Origin: Lachnoanaerobaculum gingivalis
GTDB lineage: Bacteria > Bacillota > Clostridia > Lachnospirales > Lachnospiraceae
Assembly (NCBI RefSeq): GCF_003862475.1
Contig: NZ_RRCO01000002.1
Location: 496,001 to 560,000, forward strand
Reading direction: 5' to 3'
DNA length: 64,000 bases
Part shown: in pieces, positions 24,996 through 33,041 of the stretch
Numbering within the stretch: the first letter of the stretch is position 1
Layout of the letters: each line of letters begins with the position of its first letter
Translations under genes and position numbers: made by a program
The notes under the pieces: model-generated
What the model saw: the letters and a program-made list of their open reading frames with translations, nothing else
What the model was told of the DNA's origin: nothing
Database searches by the model: none

Positions 24996-26213
24996 CTAAG
25001 CAACAAGACGCTCCTGTTGCTTCTCTTTATTCAAGCGTTTCATTTCTGCCATTGCAGAATCGAATGTTGCATGTGCGTAATAGTTCAGCGTCATGGCTAT
25101 ATTAGCATGTCCCATAATGTACTGTAATGCCTTTGGATTCATTCCTGCATTTGCATAGTTGGTACAGAATGTATGTCGCAAACTATGTGGAGTGATGTGT
25201 GGCAATTTATCCTCGTTATACTTATTGTATTTCTTAACAAGACCTTTCATCATGCCGTTGTAATCACTTGCCACTTTTGGATAGTTCTTTCTATTAAGAA
25301 AGAGGAAATCACTATATCCATCAATCTCAACACGCTTATCATTCTTTCGATTCGCTAACACTCGCTTAAATGCTTGATAGGCTTCTTCAACCATAGGAAC
25401 TTGACGTTCGCCACTTTTGGTCTTTGGTGTTTCAATGTAGTACCCAATTTCAGTATCTCTCAATAGCTGATGGTCTATATTGACAAGACGATTCTCAAAA
25501 TCTAAATCTGGAAGTGTCAAACCACCAAACTCTGAAATACGAAGACCTGTTTTTAAGAGTATCAGAATTTCATCATAATTTTTGCTGTAGGTTTTATCAG
25601 CTTTTGCAAAGGCTAACAGTTTTTCTTCCTGTTCTTCTGTTAGTACGGTCTTAGGGACAGTATCATCATCAAGAACTGCTTTCAGTTGAAAGTCAAATGG
25701 ATTCTTCCGAACACAATCATCTTGTATAGCAATATAGAATGAAGCCTTTAAAGAACGTTTGTAGTTATTGATGGTTTGATAAGCATAACCATTTTCACTC
25801 ATTCTAATAGCCCATTCTTTAGCGTCTGATGGCTTAATACTGTCAATACTTCTTACACCTAACTTGTCTTTCTTCAAAATATCCATAAGATATTTGCGTC
25901 CAGTTTCAGTGTTTTTTCTAACCTTTGGTCTTTGAGCGTTCTGTTTTGCGTAAAGCTGGCAGAGTGTCATTTTCTTTCCTACAACATCAATACCATCATG
26001 AATGTCTTTCTGTAACTCTGCGATTTTCTCTCTAAGTGAGATACAATCACGCTTTCCTGCTGGTACTCGGTCTGTAGCCACAAGTTTCCACGAGTAAACA
26101 AATTGCGGTTCTCCAAATGAATCTATATATTTGTATAAGTATCTTCCGTCTTTTCGTTGGCTCTCTCCAGTCTTTAAGATTCGACCTTTATTGTCACGTC
26201 TTTTTTCTGACAT
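24996..26213 (-). CDS. int: Tn916 integrase, tyrosine recombinase
   Basis: A 405-residue tyrosine recombinase. The N-terminal arm-binding domain is followed by a SAM-like core-binding domain (about 85-165) and the catalytic domain with TGLRISE (first Arg), HSLRHTF and the nucleophile region GHANIAMTLNYYAH. It excises and inserts the element with Xis. Sequence agrees with Tn916 Int as I know it. It is the last gene before the element's end. Confidence 0.97.
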   Translation of the reverse strand: MSEKRRDNKGRILKTGESQRKDGRYLYKYIDSFGEPQFVYSWKLVATDRVPAGKRDCISLREKIAELQKDIHDGIDVVGKKMTLCQLYAKQNAQRPKVRKNTETGRKYLMDILKKDKLGVRSIDSIKPSDAKEWAIRMSENGYAYQTINNYKRSLKASFYIAIQDDCVRKNPFDFQLKAVLDDDTVPKTVLTEEQEEKLLAFAKADKTYSKNYDEILILLKTGLRISEFGGLTLPDLDFENRLVNIDHQLLRDTEIGYYIETPKTKSGERQVPMVEEAYQAFKRVLANRKNDKRVEIDGYSDFLFLNRKNYPKVASDYNGMMKGLVKKYNKYNEDKLPHITPHSLRHTFCTNYANAGMNPKALQYIMGHANIAMTLNYYAHATFDSAMAEMKRLNKEKQQERLVA

Positions 26214-26294
26214 GGCATTTGCTCCTTTCCTTTATGGAAAGAGCCTTGATACGACTTAATACTATTTTATCATATACAAGACCCTTTGGCGACG

Positions 26295-26498
26295 CTAGAT
26301 TGCGTCCAATGTATCTATAATTTTTTCAAATTGTTTTCGTTTAATCTGAATACGATTGCCATTCATAATCAGCCAATTTGCATTTTTATTTTCCTCTGCC
26401 AAGCGTCGTAGCTTGTTTTCGCCAATACGAAAATATTTTGACGCTTCTTCAATGGTTAGGGTATAACGTTCCCAAATAGGAATGTCAGTCTGCTTCAT
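26295..26498 (-). CDS. xis: Tn916 excisionase
   Basis: A 67-residue winged-helix DNA-binding protein, [20 protein letters not shown] at the start, with the MerR/Xis-like pattern [16 protein letters not shown]. It directs Int toward excision. It lies 81 bases upstream of int on the same strand and is preceded by AGGAGGATTTT. Confidence 0.95.
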
Positions 26499-26733
26499 AA
26501 AATCCTCCTTTCCAAATCACTTATTTGGATTTCATAAAAGTTGTTTTACCAGCAATCGAACAGCTTTAGCAAAGCTCACGGGAGTTCCACCCCTGCATGG
26601 TTCTCATGTAGCCATACTCATTGCCTGCGACGGTTTTATCACGCTCGGACTATTGACTGTATGGGAGTATCATTATCACGATAAGAATGTCGTTGCAGGC
26701 AATCCTGCTAAAGATTGCTTCTCGGATCACTAA
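26482..26733 (+). CDS. Tn916 orf5, doubtful gene
   Basis: An 83-codon plus-strand frame that starts inside xis on the opposite strand and covers the region between xis and orf8. It matches the position of the annotated orf5 of Tn916. No domain is recognised, and composition looks like that of a chance frame, so coding is doubtful. Confidence 0.25.
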
Positions 26734-26958
26734 CATGAATCGCTCGCTATCTTTATAAGATAGGTCATGGCGGTTAGTTCCGTTGGCTCTTTTCTTATCG
26801 AAACGTATTCGATTACTTTTATTCAGTTTTCAAAGAACAATGGCTCGTTAGCCTATCAAAACACATTGAAAGCTCAATATGCTTTGGTGGAATAACAAAC
26901 CTCCCTGTTCGGGAAGCGTGGAATGGTTTAGCACGCTTCCACGAAAGGAGAGAGGATA
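26734..26958. other. Tn916 non-coding region between xis and orf8, with hairpin
   Basis: No gene on either strand. A strong 9-bp stem, GGAAGCGTG (26912-26920) with CACGCTTCC (26932-26940), sits just after the orf8 stop and may slow or end transcription into xis-int. No T-run follows, so it is not a classic terminator. Confidence 0.45.
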
Positions 26959-27189
26959 TTACTTAATTTCAAATGACAAAATCTTTGTAATCAGTCTGGT
27001 TTCCATTCTTCCACGTAAGACTTCATCAACGACCATACTTTGATTGCCATATTCATCTTTCATAAGTCGTAGGGAACGCTTCGTTATGTACCCTCTGTAA
27101 TGATGTAGAATCTGGTTAATCGCTTCGGTATCGCCATCTGTTGCCTTTACAATGAGAGGAAAGGGAATCATAGGATATTGTGTTTTCAT
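26959..27189 (-). CDS. Tn916 Orf8, HTH-domain protein
   Basis: A 76-residue protein with the helix-turn-helix type found in sigma-factor-linked conjugative element genes: LIVKATDGDTEAINQILHHY. It overlaps orf7 by four bases (ATGA). In Tn916 studies orf7 and orf8 together promote transcription toward xis, int and, after circularisation, the transfer genes. That role is from literature knowledge, not visible here. Confidence 0.88.
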   Translation of the reverse strand: MKTQYPMIPFPLIVKATDGDTEAINQILHHYRGYITKRSLRLMKDEYGNQSMVVDEVLRGRMETRLITKILSFEIK

Positions 27190-27608
27190 TCTTCAAATTC
27201 CTCCATAAACTTTTTAATTAAGGCTAGTCCACTGGTTCTATGCCGATAGACAGTAGAACGGTTCAATTTCAACAGGTCTGCAATTTCTGAATCGCTCATG
27301 TCCATAAAGTAAAACAGCAGTAGAATTTCACGTTTCTTGTCTGGCAACTCACGTAATGCTTCACTCAACAAATCATTTTCAACGCCTACTGATAACCCAT
27401 TGAGTGTAAAAATCTGAAAGTCAGTTGAATAGTTATCTGTTGTCGCAAACTGGCTAACAAGATAATCGCCAACATCCGAAAAGGACACCTCACGCTTTGC
27501 AATCCTTGAAAGATAAAGCATATAATTCTTTCGCTCGTCTTCCATAGCACGTTTACAGATATAGTCAAACTGATTTTCTATTGTGGTCTGAAAAGAAGAT
27601 GGTTTCAT
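27186..27608 (-). CDS. Tn916 Orf7, sigma-factor-like activator
   Basis: A 140-residue protein with a C-terminal sigma region 4-type helix-turn-helix (LPDKKREILLLFYFMDMSDS then EIADLLKLNRSTVYRH). I chose the ATG at 27608 after GGGGGTGAG; a start three codons upstream is also possible. It belongs to the Tn916 regulatory circuit with Orf8 and Orf9. Confidence 0.9.
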   Translation of the reverse strand: MKPSSFQTTIENQFDYICKRAMEDERKNYMLYLSRIAKREVSFSDVGDYLVSQFATTDNYSTDFQIFTLNGLSVGVENDLLSEALRELPDKKREILLLFYFMDMSDSEIADLLKLNRSTVYRHRTSGLALIKKFMEEFEE

Positions 27609-28112
27609 GTTTCTCACCCCCTTTCTGTCTAGGAAAGGAAGTGAGCCTTGCTCGTTTATCTCCTTTCACTCTTAGTCCCAATGTGAAAGGGGGATTTGTT
27701 GCATTACTGATAAATAAACTTTGTAAAAAAGTTCTGAATAGCCAAAAAAGCATATAAACAGATTTATTTCTCTGTTTACATGCTTCTGTTATTCTATCTA
27801 TATGATTTATAAAACCACATTGGTGGACGTACTTATCTATTGCAGATAGACGACTTTTTTTGACAAGAACCCAATGTAAGGAAATTTATTGTATATGATG
27901 TACTTCATGGCGACGTTGACCTCCAACAAACCGCCATTTGGAAGTAATATACAATATTTTAACAGCGTAAATAGCACTACCATATAACGGTTTTTTTTAT
28001 TGGCGTTTAGTAGTGCTTTTTATTAAATATAAACCTATAAACCATATAACACGTTTTTCTATACCTGTTTTTAATTCAGTAGGAACAATAAAATGTATAG
28101 AGGTGGTCTACT
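27609..28112. other. Tn916 regulatory region between orf7 and orf9
   Basis: About 500 bases without a convincing gene. It carries the divergent promoters for orf7 (minus) and orf9 (plus). ATTGTATAT (27889-27897) pairs with ATATACAAT (27947-27955) around GTACTTC/GAAGT inner arms, forming a large hairpin. A terminator-like hairpin with T-run is at 27973-28022. Confidence 0.5.
27973..28022 (+). terminator. Terminator-like hairpin upstream of orf9
   Basis: AGCACTAC (27973-27980) and GTAGTGCT (28010-28017) followed by TTTTTATT on the plus strand. No annotated plus-strand gene precedes it, so it may end a small RNA or leader transcript. Confidence 0.5.
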
Positions 28113-28466
28113 ATGCGTAAAAAAGAAGATAAATATGATTTTAGAGCCTTTGGTTTAGCCATTAAAGAAGCTCGATTGAAACGAGGTTTAACTCGTGAAC
28201 AAGTGGGAGCATTGATTGAAATTGACCCACGGTACTTAACTAATATTGAAAATAAAGGGCAACACCCCAGCATACAAGTTCTTTATGACCTTGTATCGTT
28301 ACTTCATGTTTCCGTTGATGAATTTTTCTTACCTGCTAATAACTTGGTAAAAAGCACCCGACGATTACAGATAGAGAAATACATGGATAGCTTTACAGAC
28401 AAAGAACTATCCTTAATGGAATCTTTAGCCAGCGGTATCAACGAAGCAAGAAACATCGAAGACTAA
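28113..28466 (+). CDS. Tn916 Orf9, XRE-family repressor
   Basis: A 117-residue protein with a helix-turn-helix at about residues 14-70 ([37 protein letters not shown]). It is the only clear plus-strand gene of the element. It is thought to repress orf7 transcription and is itself lowered when tet(M)-region transcription rises. Preceded by AGAGGTGG. Confidence 0.9.
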   Translation: MRKKEDKYDFRAFGLAIKEARLKRGLTREQVGALIEIDPRYLTNIENKGQHPSIQVLYDLVSLLHVSVDEFFLPANNLVKSTRRLQIEKYMDSFTDKELSLMESLASGINEARNIED

Positions 28467-28491
28467 TTAAAAGAATCCATACATAACGGAA

Positions 28492-28536
28492 AGAGCCGAT
28501 AAAATGAGATTGTATTAATCTCATTTTATCGGCTCT
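28492..28536. terminator. Long perfect hairpin between orf9 and orf6
   Basis: AGAGCCGATAAAATGAGAT (28492-28510) is the exact inverse of ATCTCATTTTATCGGCTCT (28518-28536), a 19-bp stem with a 7-base loop at the convergent ends of orf9 and the KTR gene. It probably terminates transcripts from both sides; no long T-run follows. Confidence 0.65.
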
Positions 28537-28714
28537 GCGTCTTTGCGTCTGGCTCTGTAATCACAGTTACTTTGAACTGCTTTATTTCAATTAAATTTTC
28601 TTGTCTGCATTTCGGACAATAGAGGGGGAATTTTTTTAATTCAGTATCTTCCCTTATCTTTAATCGTGTTTTATTTCCACATACAGGACACAATATCCAC
28701 TTGTAGTTTATAAT
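28526..28714 (-). CDS. Tn916 Orf6, cysteine-rich KTR-domain protein
   Basis: A 62-residue protein starting at an ATT codon at 28714: the frame reads (M)INYKWILCPVCGNKTR and later LYCPKCRQEN, so two CxxC zinc knuckles and the KTR motif. AAAGGAGGAG lies just upstream and no ATG, GTG or better TTG is in place. It sits after tet(M) on the same strand. Function unknown. Too short to stand out as an ATG frame. Confidence 0.75.
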   Translation of the reverse strand: MINYKWILCPVCGNKTRLKIREDTELKKFPLYCPKCRQENLIEIKQFKVTVITEPDAKTQSR

Positions 28715-28811
28715 AACTATCTCCTCCTTTACACTTTAATTCAAATCTTTATTAAAAAATATTTCATCTTATTTAACAAGAAACCATATTTATATAACAA
28801 CATAAAATACA

Positions 28812-30731
28812 CTAAGTTATTTTATTGAACATATATCGTACTTTATCTATCCGACTATTTGGACGACGGGGCTGGCAAACAGGTTCACCGGTAGTAACAT
28901 GGTACCCTTTTAACTCTGTTAAACAAACACTACGTCCATTTGTAAAGAAAGTTAAATCACTACGATATTCTTGAATACACCGAGCAGGGATTTCTCCACT
29001 AAGAATGACCTCATTATTTTTCAATTGAGTGTCTACGATGTTCGCACAATATTTAGGAGCATCGTTGTATGCTCGTGAAAGATATTCCTGTGGCGCATAA
29101 ATTTTAAAACTAAGATATGGCTCTAACAATTCTGTTCCAGCTTTTTTTAAGACTTGTTCCAATACAATAGGAGCAAGCATCCGAAAATCTGCTGGGGTAC
29201 TAACAGGGCTATAGTATAAGCCATACTTAAAACAGATTTTACAGTCCGTCACATTCCAACCATACAATCCTTGTTCACAGCCATAGCGTATCCCCTCCAT
29301 AACTGCATTTTGAAACGATTGATTTAAGTATCCAAGAGAAACCGAGCTCTCATACTGTACTCCGCTCCCTAATGGAAGCGGTGCTACAGATAGACCAATG
29401 GAAGCCCAGAAAGGATTCGGTGGAACTTCGATGTGAATGGTATACTCTGCTTTTTTTAACGGTCTTTCCATATAAATGACTGTAGGCTCTTTTATTTCTA
29501 TCTCCACATGATACTTTTCTTGCAGCAGAGCACAAGTCACTTCCATTTGTACTTTCCCTAAGAAAGAAAGTATGATTTCATGTGTCGCAGAATCCACATA
29601 ATATCGCAGAAGCGGGTCACTGTCGGAGATTTCTAAAAGTGCATCAAGTAACATTTCCCTTTGTTGAGGTTTGCTCGGTTCAACAGTCGTTTGCAGCAGA
29701 GGGAGGGGATTTTCAATTCTCTCTCTCTGTGGCAATAGCTTTGTATCTCCAAGAACACTATTTAACTTCAAAAACTCATTCTGCAAAATAACAATTTCCC
29801 CGGAATAAGCCTTATCGATTTTACATAATTCACCATTTATTGAAGTATACATTTCTGTAATTTTTATTTTTTCCTTTTCCGATATTCTAACCGAATCTCG
29901 CAAATGCAGTACGCCACTATAAAGACGTATATATGCAAGACGCTGTCTTTTTTCCGAATACTCAATTTTGAAAACTTTTCCGCAAAGTTCAGACTGACCT
30001 CGATGTGTTGATGAATAAAATTTATTCGTAATCACTTCTATAAGGTTATCAATCCCTATATTGTTTTTTGCACTTCCGTGATAAACAGGGAACAGGGAAC
30101 AATTATGAAATCTTATGCTTTCCTCTTGTTCGAGTTCTAATGCTTCCAATAATTTCCCAGACGTATATTTCTCCAAAAGGTAATCATTTCCTTCTATTAC
30201 CATATCCCATTGTTCAGATTCGGTAAAGTTCATTACACGCATATTAGGATGCAGTTCTACCTTCTGTTTGATTACAATTTCCGCAGAAAGTTTCTCTTTA
30301 ATATCCTGATAAACCGTTGATAAATCAATTCCATTTTGGTCAATCTTATTGATAAAAAAGATTGTGGGAATACCTATTTTCCTAAGTGCATGAAACAATA
30401 TACGAGTTTGTGCTTGTACGCCATCTTTTGCAGAAATCAGTAGAATTGCCCCATCTAATACTGATAATGAACGATATACTTCTGCTAAAAAATCCATATG
30501 TCCTGGCGTGTCTATGATGTTTATCTTAGTATTTTTCCACTGAAAAGAGGTTATCGCCGTCTGAATTGTAATTCCTCTCTGACGTTCTAAAAGCGTATTA
30601 TCCGTTTTCGTTGTACCTCTGTCCACGCTTCCTAATTCTGTAATCGCTCCACTGTTATATAATAAGCTTTCTGTTAAGGTAGTTTTTCCCGCATCAACAT
30701 GAGCTAAAACTCCAATATTAATAATTTTCAT
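28812..30731 (-). CDS. tet(M): Tetracycline resistance ribosomal protection protein TetM
   Basis: A 639-residue GTPase of the EF-G-like ribosomal protection group. G motifs: AHVDAGKTT (G1), RGITI (G2), DTPGHMDF (G3), NKID (G4). It displaces tetracycline from the ribosome. I chose the ATG at 30731 after GGAGG; an in-frame start at 30746 is less likely. It differs from the Tn916 reference as I recall it at scattered residues (for example VDRGTTKTD for VDKGTTRTD), as in known mosaic alleles. Regulated by the leader attenuator upstream. Confidence 0.97.
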   Translation of the reverse strand: MKIINIGVLAHVDAGKTTLTESLLYNSGAITELGSVDRGTTKTDNTLLERQRGITIQTAITSFQWKNTKINIIDTPGHMDFLAEVYRSLSVLDGAILLISAKDGVQAQTRILFHALRKIGIPTIFFINKIDQNGIDLSTVYQDIKEKLSAEIVIKQKVELHPNMRVMNFTESEQWDMVIEGNDYLLEKYTSGKLLEALELEQEESIRFHNCSLFPVYHGSAKNNIGIDNLIEVITNKFYSSTHRGQSELCGKVFKIEYSEKRQRLAYIRLYSGVLHLRDSVRISEKEKIKITEMYTSINGELCKIDKAYSGEIVILQNEFLKLNSVLGDTKLLPQRERIENPLPLLQTTVEPSKPQQREMLLDALLEISDSDPLLRYYVDSATHEIILSFLGKVQMEVTCALLQEKYHVEIEIKEPTVIYMERPLKKAEYTIHIEVPPNPFWASIGLSVAPLPLGSGVQYESSVSLGYLNQSFQNAVMEGIRYGCEQGLYGWNVTDCKICFKYGLYYSPVSTPADFRMLAPIVLEQVLKKAGTELLEPYLSFKIYAPQEYLSRAYNDAPKYCANIVDTQLKNNEVILSGEIPARCIQEYRSDLTFFTNGRSVCLTELKGYHVTTGEPVCQPRRPNSRIDKVRYMFNKIT

Positions 30732-30746
30732 GTGATTTTCCTCCAT

Positions 30747-30833
30747 TCAAAAGCCCAAAAGGGCATAAAAATCCCAGTGATAAATACTCTTATCACTGGG
30801 ATTTTTATGCATAACCATAGGCATACAAAGCAT
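30747..30833 (-). CDS. tet(M) leader peptide (Orf12)
   Basis: A 28-residue peptide, MLCMPMVMHKNPSDKSIYHW at the start and ending LLGF, read just before tet(M). Its coding sequence contains the attenuator hairpin. When tetracycline slows ribosomes on the leader, the terminator is thought to be prevented and tet(M) is transcribed. Confidence 0.85.
   Translation of the reverse strand: MLCMPMVMHKNPSDKSIYHWDFYALLGF
30766..30806 (-). terminator. tet(M) attenuator hairpin
   Basis: ATCCCAGTGATAA (30771-30783) is the perfect inverse of TTATCACTGGGAT (30790-30802), with A/T runs on both sides, inside the leader peptide gene. Acts as the transcription attenuator. Confidence 0.88.
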
Positions 30834-31107
30834 ACAGATATTCTCCGGATACTTTAGAATCACATGATAAAGGTATTCTTAAACTGGGTACAAAAAACTA
30901 AGCCCTCCTAAAAAAGGACATCCAATTATTTGTTCCCACTATCAAATTGACAGTTTATTTAAGAATACCTTGCCGCATATTTATTAACTCCTTTTAAATA
31001 GATACTTAAATAATAGCACGTAAGAGCATATTTGTAAAGGAATCTCCAATTTTTTATCAAAGAGAGTACGTGATTACAAAATAGCTGTAATAATGTACCA
31101 ATATTTG
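30834..31107 (-). promoter_or_regulatory. tet(M) upstream region with mini-ORF
   Basis: About 270 bases between orf13 and the leader peptide, holding the tet(M) promoter. AAGGAG at about 30990 precedes a seven-codon frame, MRQGILK (30978-30955). GGTATTCTTAAA (in that frame) is repeated inverted as TTTAAGAATACC nearer the leader, giving a second structure that could refold with the attenuator. Confidence 0.5.
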
Positions 31108-32025
31108 TTATTCTATAATCTTCCAATTACTCCCGTTCTTTTCAAGTACCAAATCAAATTGAGATACCTGCGTTGCTTTGGTCTGCTGGTCGATATACTC
31201 CACTGTCAGCGATACCGTGACTTGATTATCCTTACGATTGTGAATAGGATTTACCAGTTCTTGAAAGATGTACTCTTTTCCGATTGGTTTTAATATCCCG
31301 TCATTCACATAGTAGGAAAGTTCACTGGCTGTCGCTGTAGGATAGAGCTTGAAGAACGTCGTTAAAAACTCATTGATTTCATTGGTTGTAATGGAATCAA
31401 CCGTCCCCTCACTTTCAATGGCTTTTGGTTTATAACTTGATTTCTTAGGTATGTTGGTAATGGTCGGATTCTTAACCAGTACCATATTTCCAGAACCATC
31501 TACATAGACACTCACTATATAAGCAGAGTGGACGGTCTTTGTATTTTCTCCCTCTGTAATGAGCTGGTCTACACTGTAGGTTACATTAAACTCATTGTCG
31601 CCAGTTGGCTCTACCGTCCATATCTGAAATCCTCTTACAGAAGACGATACAGGAATATCTTTGCGTACTGTATCAACATTGAGAGCTTGAAGTTCATCTG
31701 TCAGATAGCCTTTTAGACTTTCCATTCGATTATCAATGGACTTATCGGATTGCTCCCATGAATAGTAGACTTTCGCAAAGTTCTCTACAAAATTTTCTAC
31801 ATGATGAGTATCAACGTATTCCTTTTCTATGATAGTTGTTTCGTGAATAGTATGAGTATCTATAGCTGTAAAGTGCTTGAATATCGCAAAGCTGAAACTA
31901 AGCCCTAAAAGTACCCACAAGGCAATCACAACCTTTTTATGAGGATTGACCTTATAGTAGACACGAGGTTTCTTTTCCTTTGGTATCTGTTTTTCTTTAT
32001 TCTGATTTTTTCTAAATTTCATCAT
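31108..32025 (-). CDS. Tn916 Orf13, conjugation channel protein (TcpC/VirB8-like)
   Basis: A 305-residue protein with a short basic N-terminus, one membrane span (about residues 31-50, KKVVIALWVLLGLSFSFAIF) and two extracellular NTF2-like domains typical of TcpC/VirB8-type proteins. It is part of the type IV secretion channel. I chose ATGATG at 32025 after AAAGGAAG; an ATG at 32043 overlapping the orf14 stop is also possible and adds six residues. Confidence 0.88.
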   Translation of the reverse strand: MMKFRKNQNKEKQIPKEKKPRVYYKVNPHKKVVIALWVLLGLSFSFAIFKHFTAIDTHTIHETTIIEKEYVDTHHVENFVENFAKVYYSWEQSDKSIDNRMESLKGYLTDELQALNVDTVRKDIPVSSSVRGFQIWTVEPTGDNEFNVTYSVDQLITEGENTKTVHSAYIVSVYVDGSGNMVLVKNPTITNIPKKSSYKPKAIESEGTVDSITTNEINEFLTTFFKLYPTATASELSYYVNDGILKPIGKEYIFQELVNPIHNRKDNQVTVSLTVEYIDQQTKATQVSQFDLVLEKNGSNWKIIE

Positions 32026-32039
32026 TAAATCTTCCTTTC

Positions 32040-33041
32040 TCATTGTTTGATTCGTCCTGCTCCCACTAAATGCTGTTGCCAGTAGGGGCTTGTTAAGTCG
32101 GCATAACCGATTGGGTCGCCTGCATGAAACATACGGTTATTGCCAAGGTATATCCCAACATGAGTAATATAAGAGCCAGCGTTATAGGTAGAATGAAAGA
32201 AAACCAAATCGCCAGCTTGTGCTTCCGATAGTGGGATATGCTGGGTCACATCATATTGCTGTTGTGCGGTTCGTGGTAAGTTAATTCCAGCTTTTCCATA
32301 CGTCCATTGTGTCAGTCCGCTACAATCAAAAGAAGTAGTCGGGGAAGCTCCACCGTAAACGTATCGCCAGCCCTCATATTTCAGTGCTTCGTCCATGATG
32401 GCTTGTACCGTATCATCATCAAACTCTGTTGTGACAAGATACTGCGTTACCAGTTGCACATAAAACATATTGCCATAGTTGTATCGCCAGCCCCCATTGA
32501 TAGGTATGGCTATGGGATTGGGGTAAGACACTTTTTCGCCACCTGAATACTCTTTTGAGAAACTTTGAGCCAGTTCAAAGGTATATTTATTTCCACGATT
32601 AGCCACATACCCTAAGAAACCACCACCATAATTGTAGGACTGGATAACCGATTCTAAATCTACACTGAGCCTTTCGCTACTGGCTAATAATTCACTGAAA
32701 TACTTCACACCTTGCTTAATGGATTCTTCTGTACTCAATGAATTAGGTGGAAGACCGAGGGATTCCGAGGACTGCATAACATCTTCCGCAGTACCGCCCG
32801 ATTCCACCTGTATAATCGCAAGAAGTATGTTGACATATTCTTCAACGCCATATTCTTTGGCATATTTTTCTACCATAGGCTTATGAGCCAGCACTTCTGC
32901 GGAAACATTCACACCTCCATAATGAATATTGGAAATTCCGCTGTCCTGTTCATCTGAAAATAAAATGGCAACAAACAGAAGCAGTGAGAAGACCATCAAG
33001 AATAATCCAGAACCACCAATCACTAAAGTTTTCAACTTCAT
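32040..33041 (-). CDS. Tn916 Orf14, bifunctional cell-wall hydrolase (CwlT-like)
   Basis: A 333-residue protein with an N-terminal membrane anchor, a lysozyme-like domain (AIIQVESGG with catalytic Glu, then YNYGGGF) and a C-terminal NlpC/P60 domain with SFDCSGLTQW (Cys) and YITHVGIYLG (His). It opens peptidoglycan for the conjugation channel. Overlaps orf15 by four bases. Confidence 0.92.
   Translation of the reverse strand: MKLKTLVIGGSGLFLMVFSLLLFVAILFSDEQDSGISNIHYGGVNVSAEVLAHKPMVEKYAKEYGVEEYVNILLAIIQVESGGTAEDVMQSSESLGLPPNSLSTEESIKQGVKYFSELLASSERLSVDLESVIQSYNYGGGFLGYVANRGNKYTFELAQSFSKEYSGGEKVSYPNPIAIPINGGWRYNYGNMFYVQLVTQYLVTTEFDDDTVQAIMDEALKYEGWRYVYGGASPTTSFDCSGLTQWTYGKAGINLPRTAQQQYDVTQHIPLSEAQAGDLVFFHSTYNAGSYITHVGIYLGNNRMFHAGDPIGYADLTSPYWQQHLVGAGRIKQ

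Noticed and set aside
27565-27753. 62-codon minus-strand frame overlapping the orf7 start
   Set aside because: It overlaps orf7 in another frame and has no good RBS or domain; most likely a chance frame.
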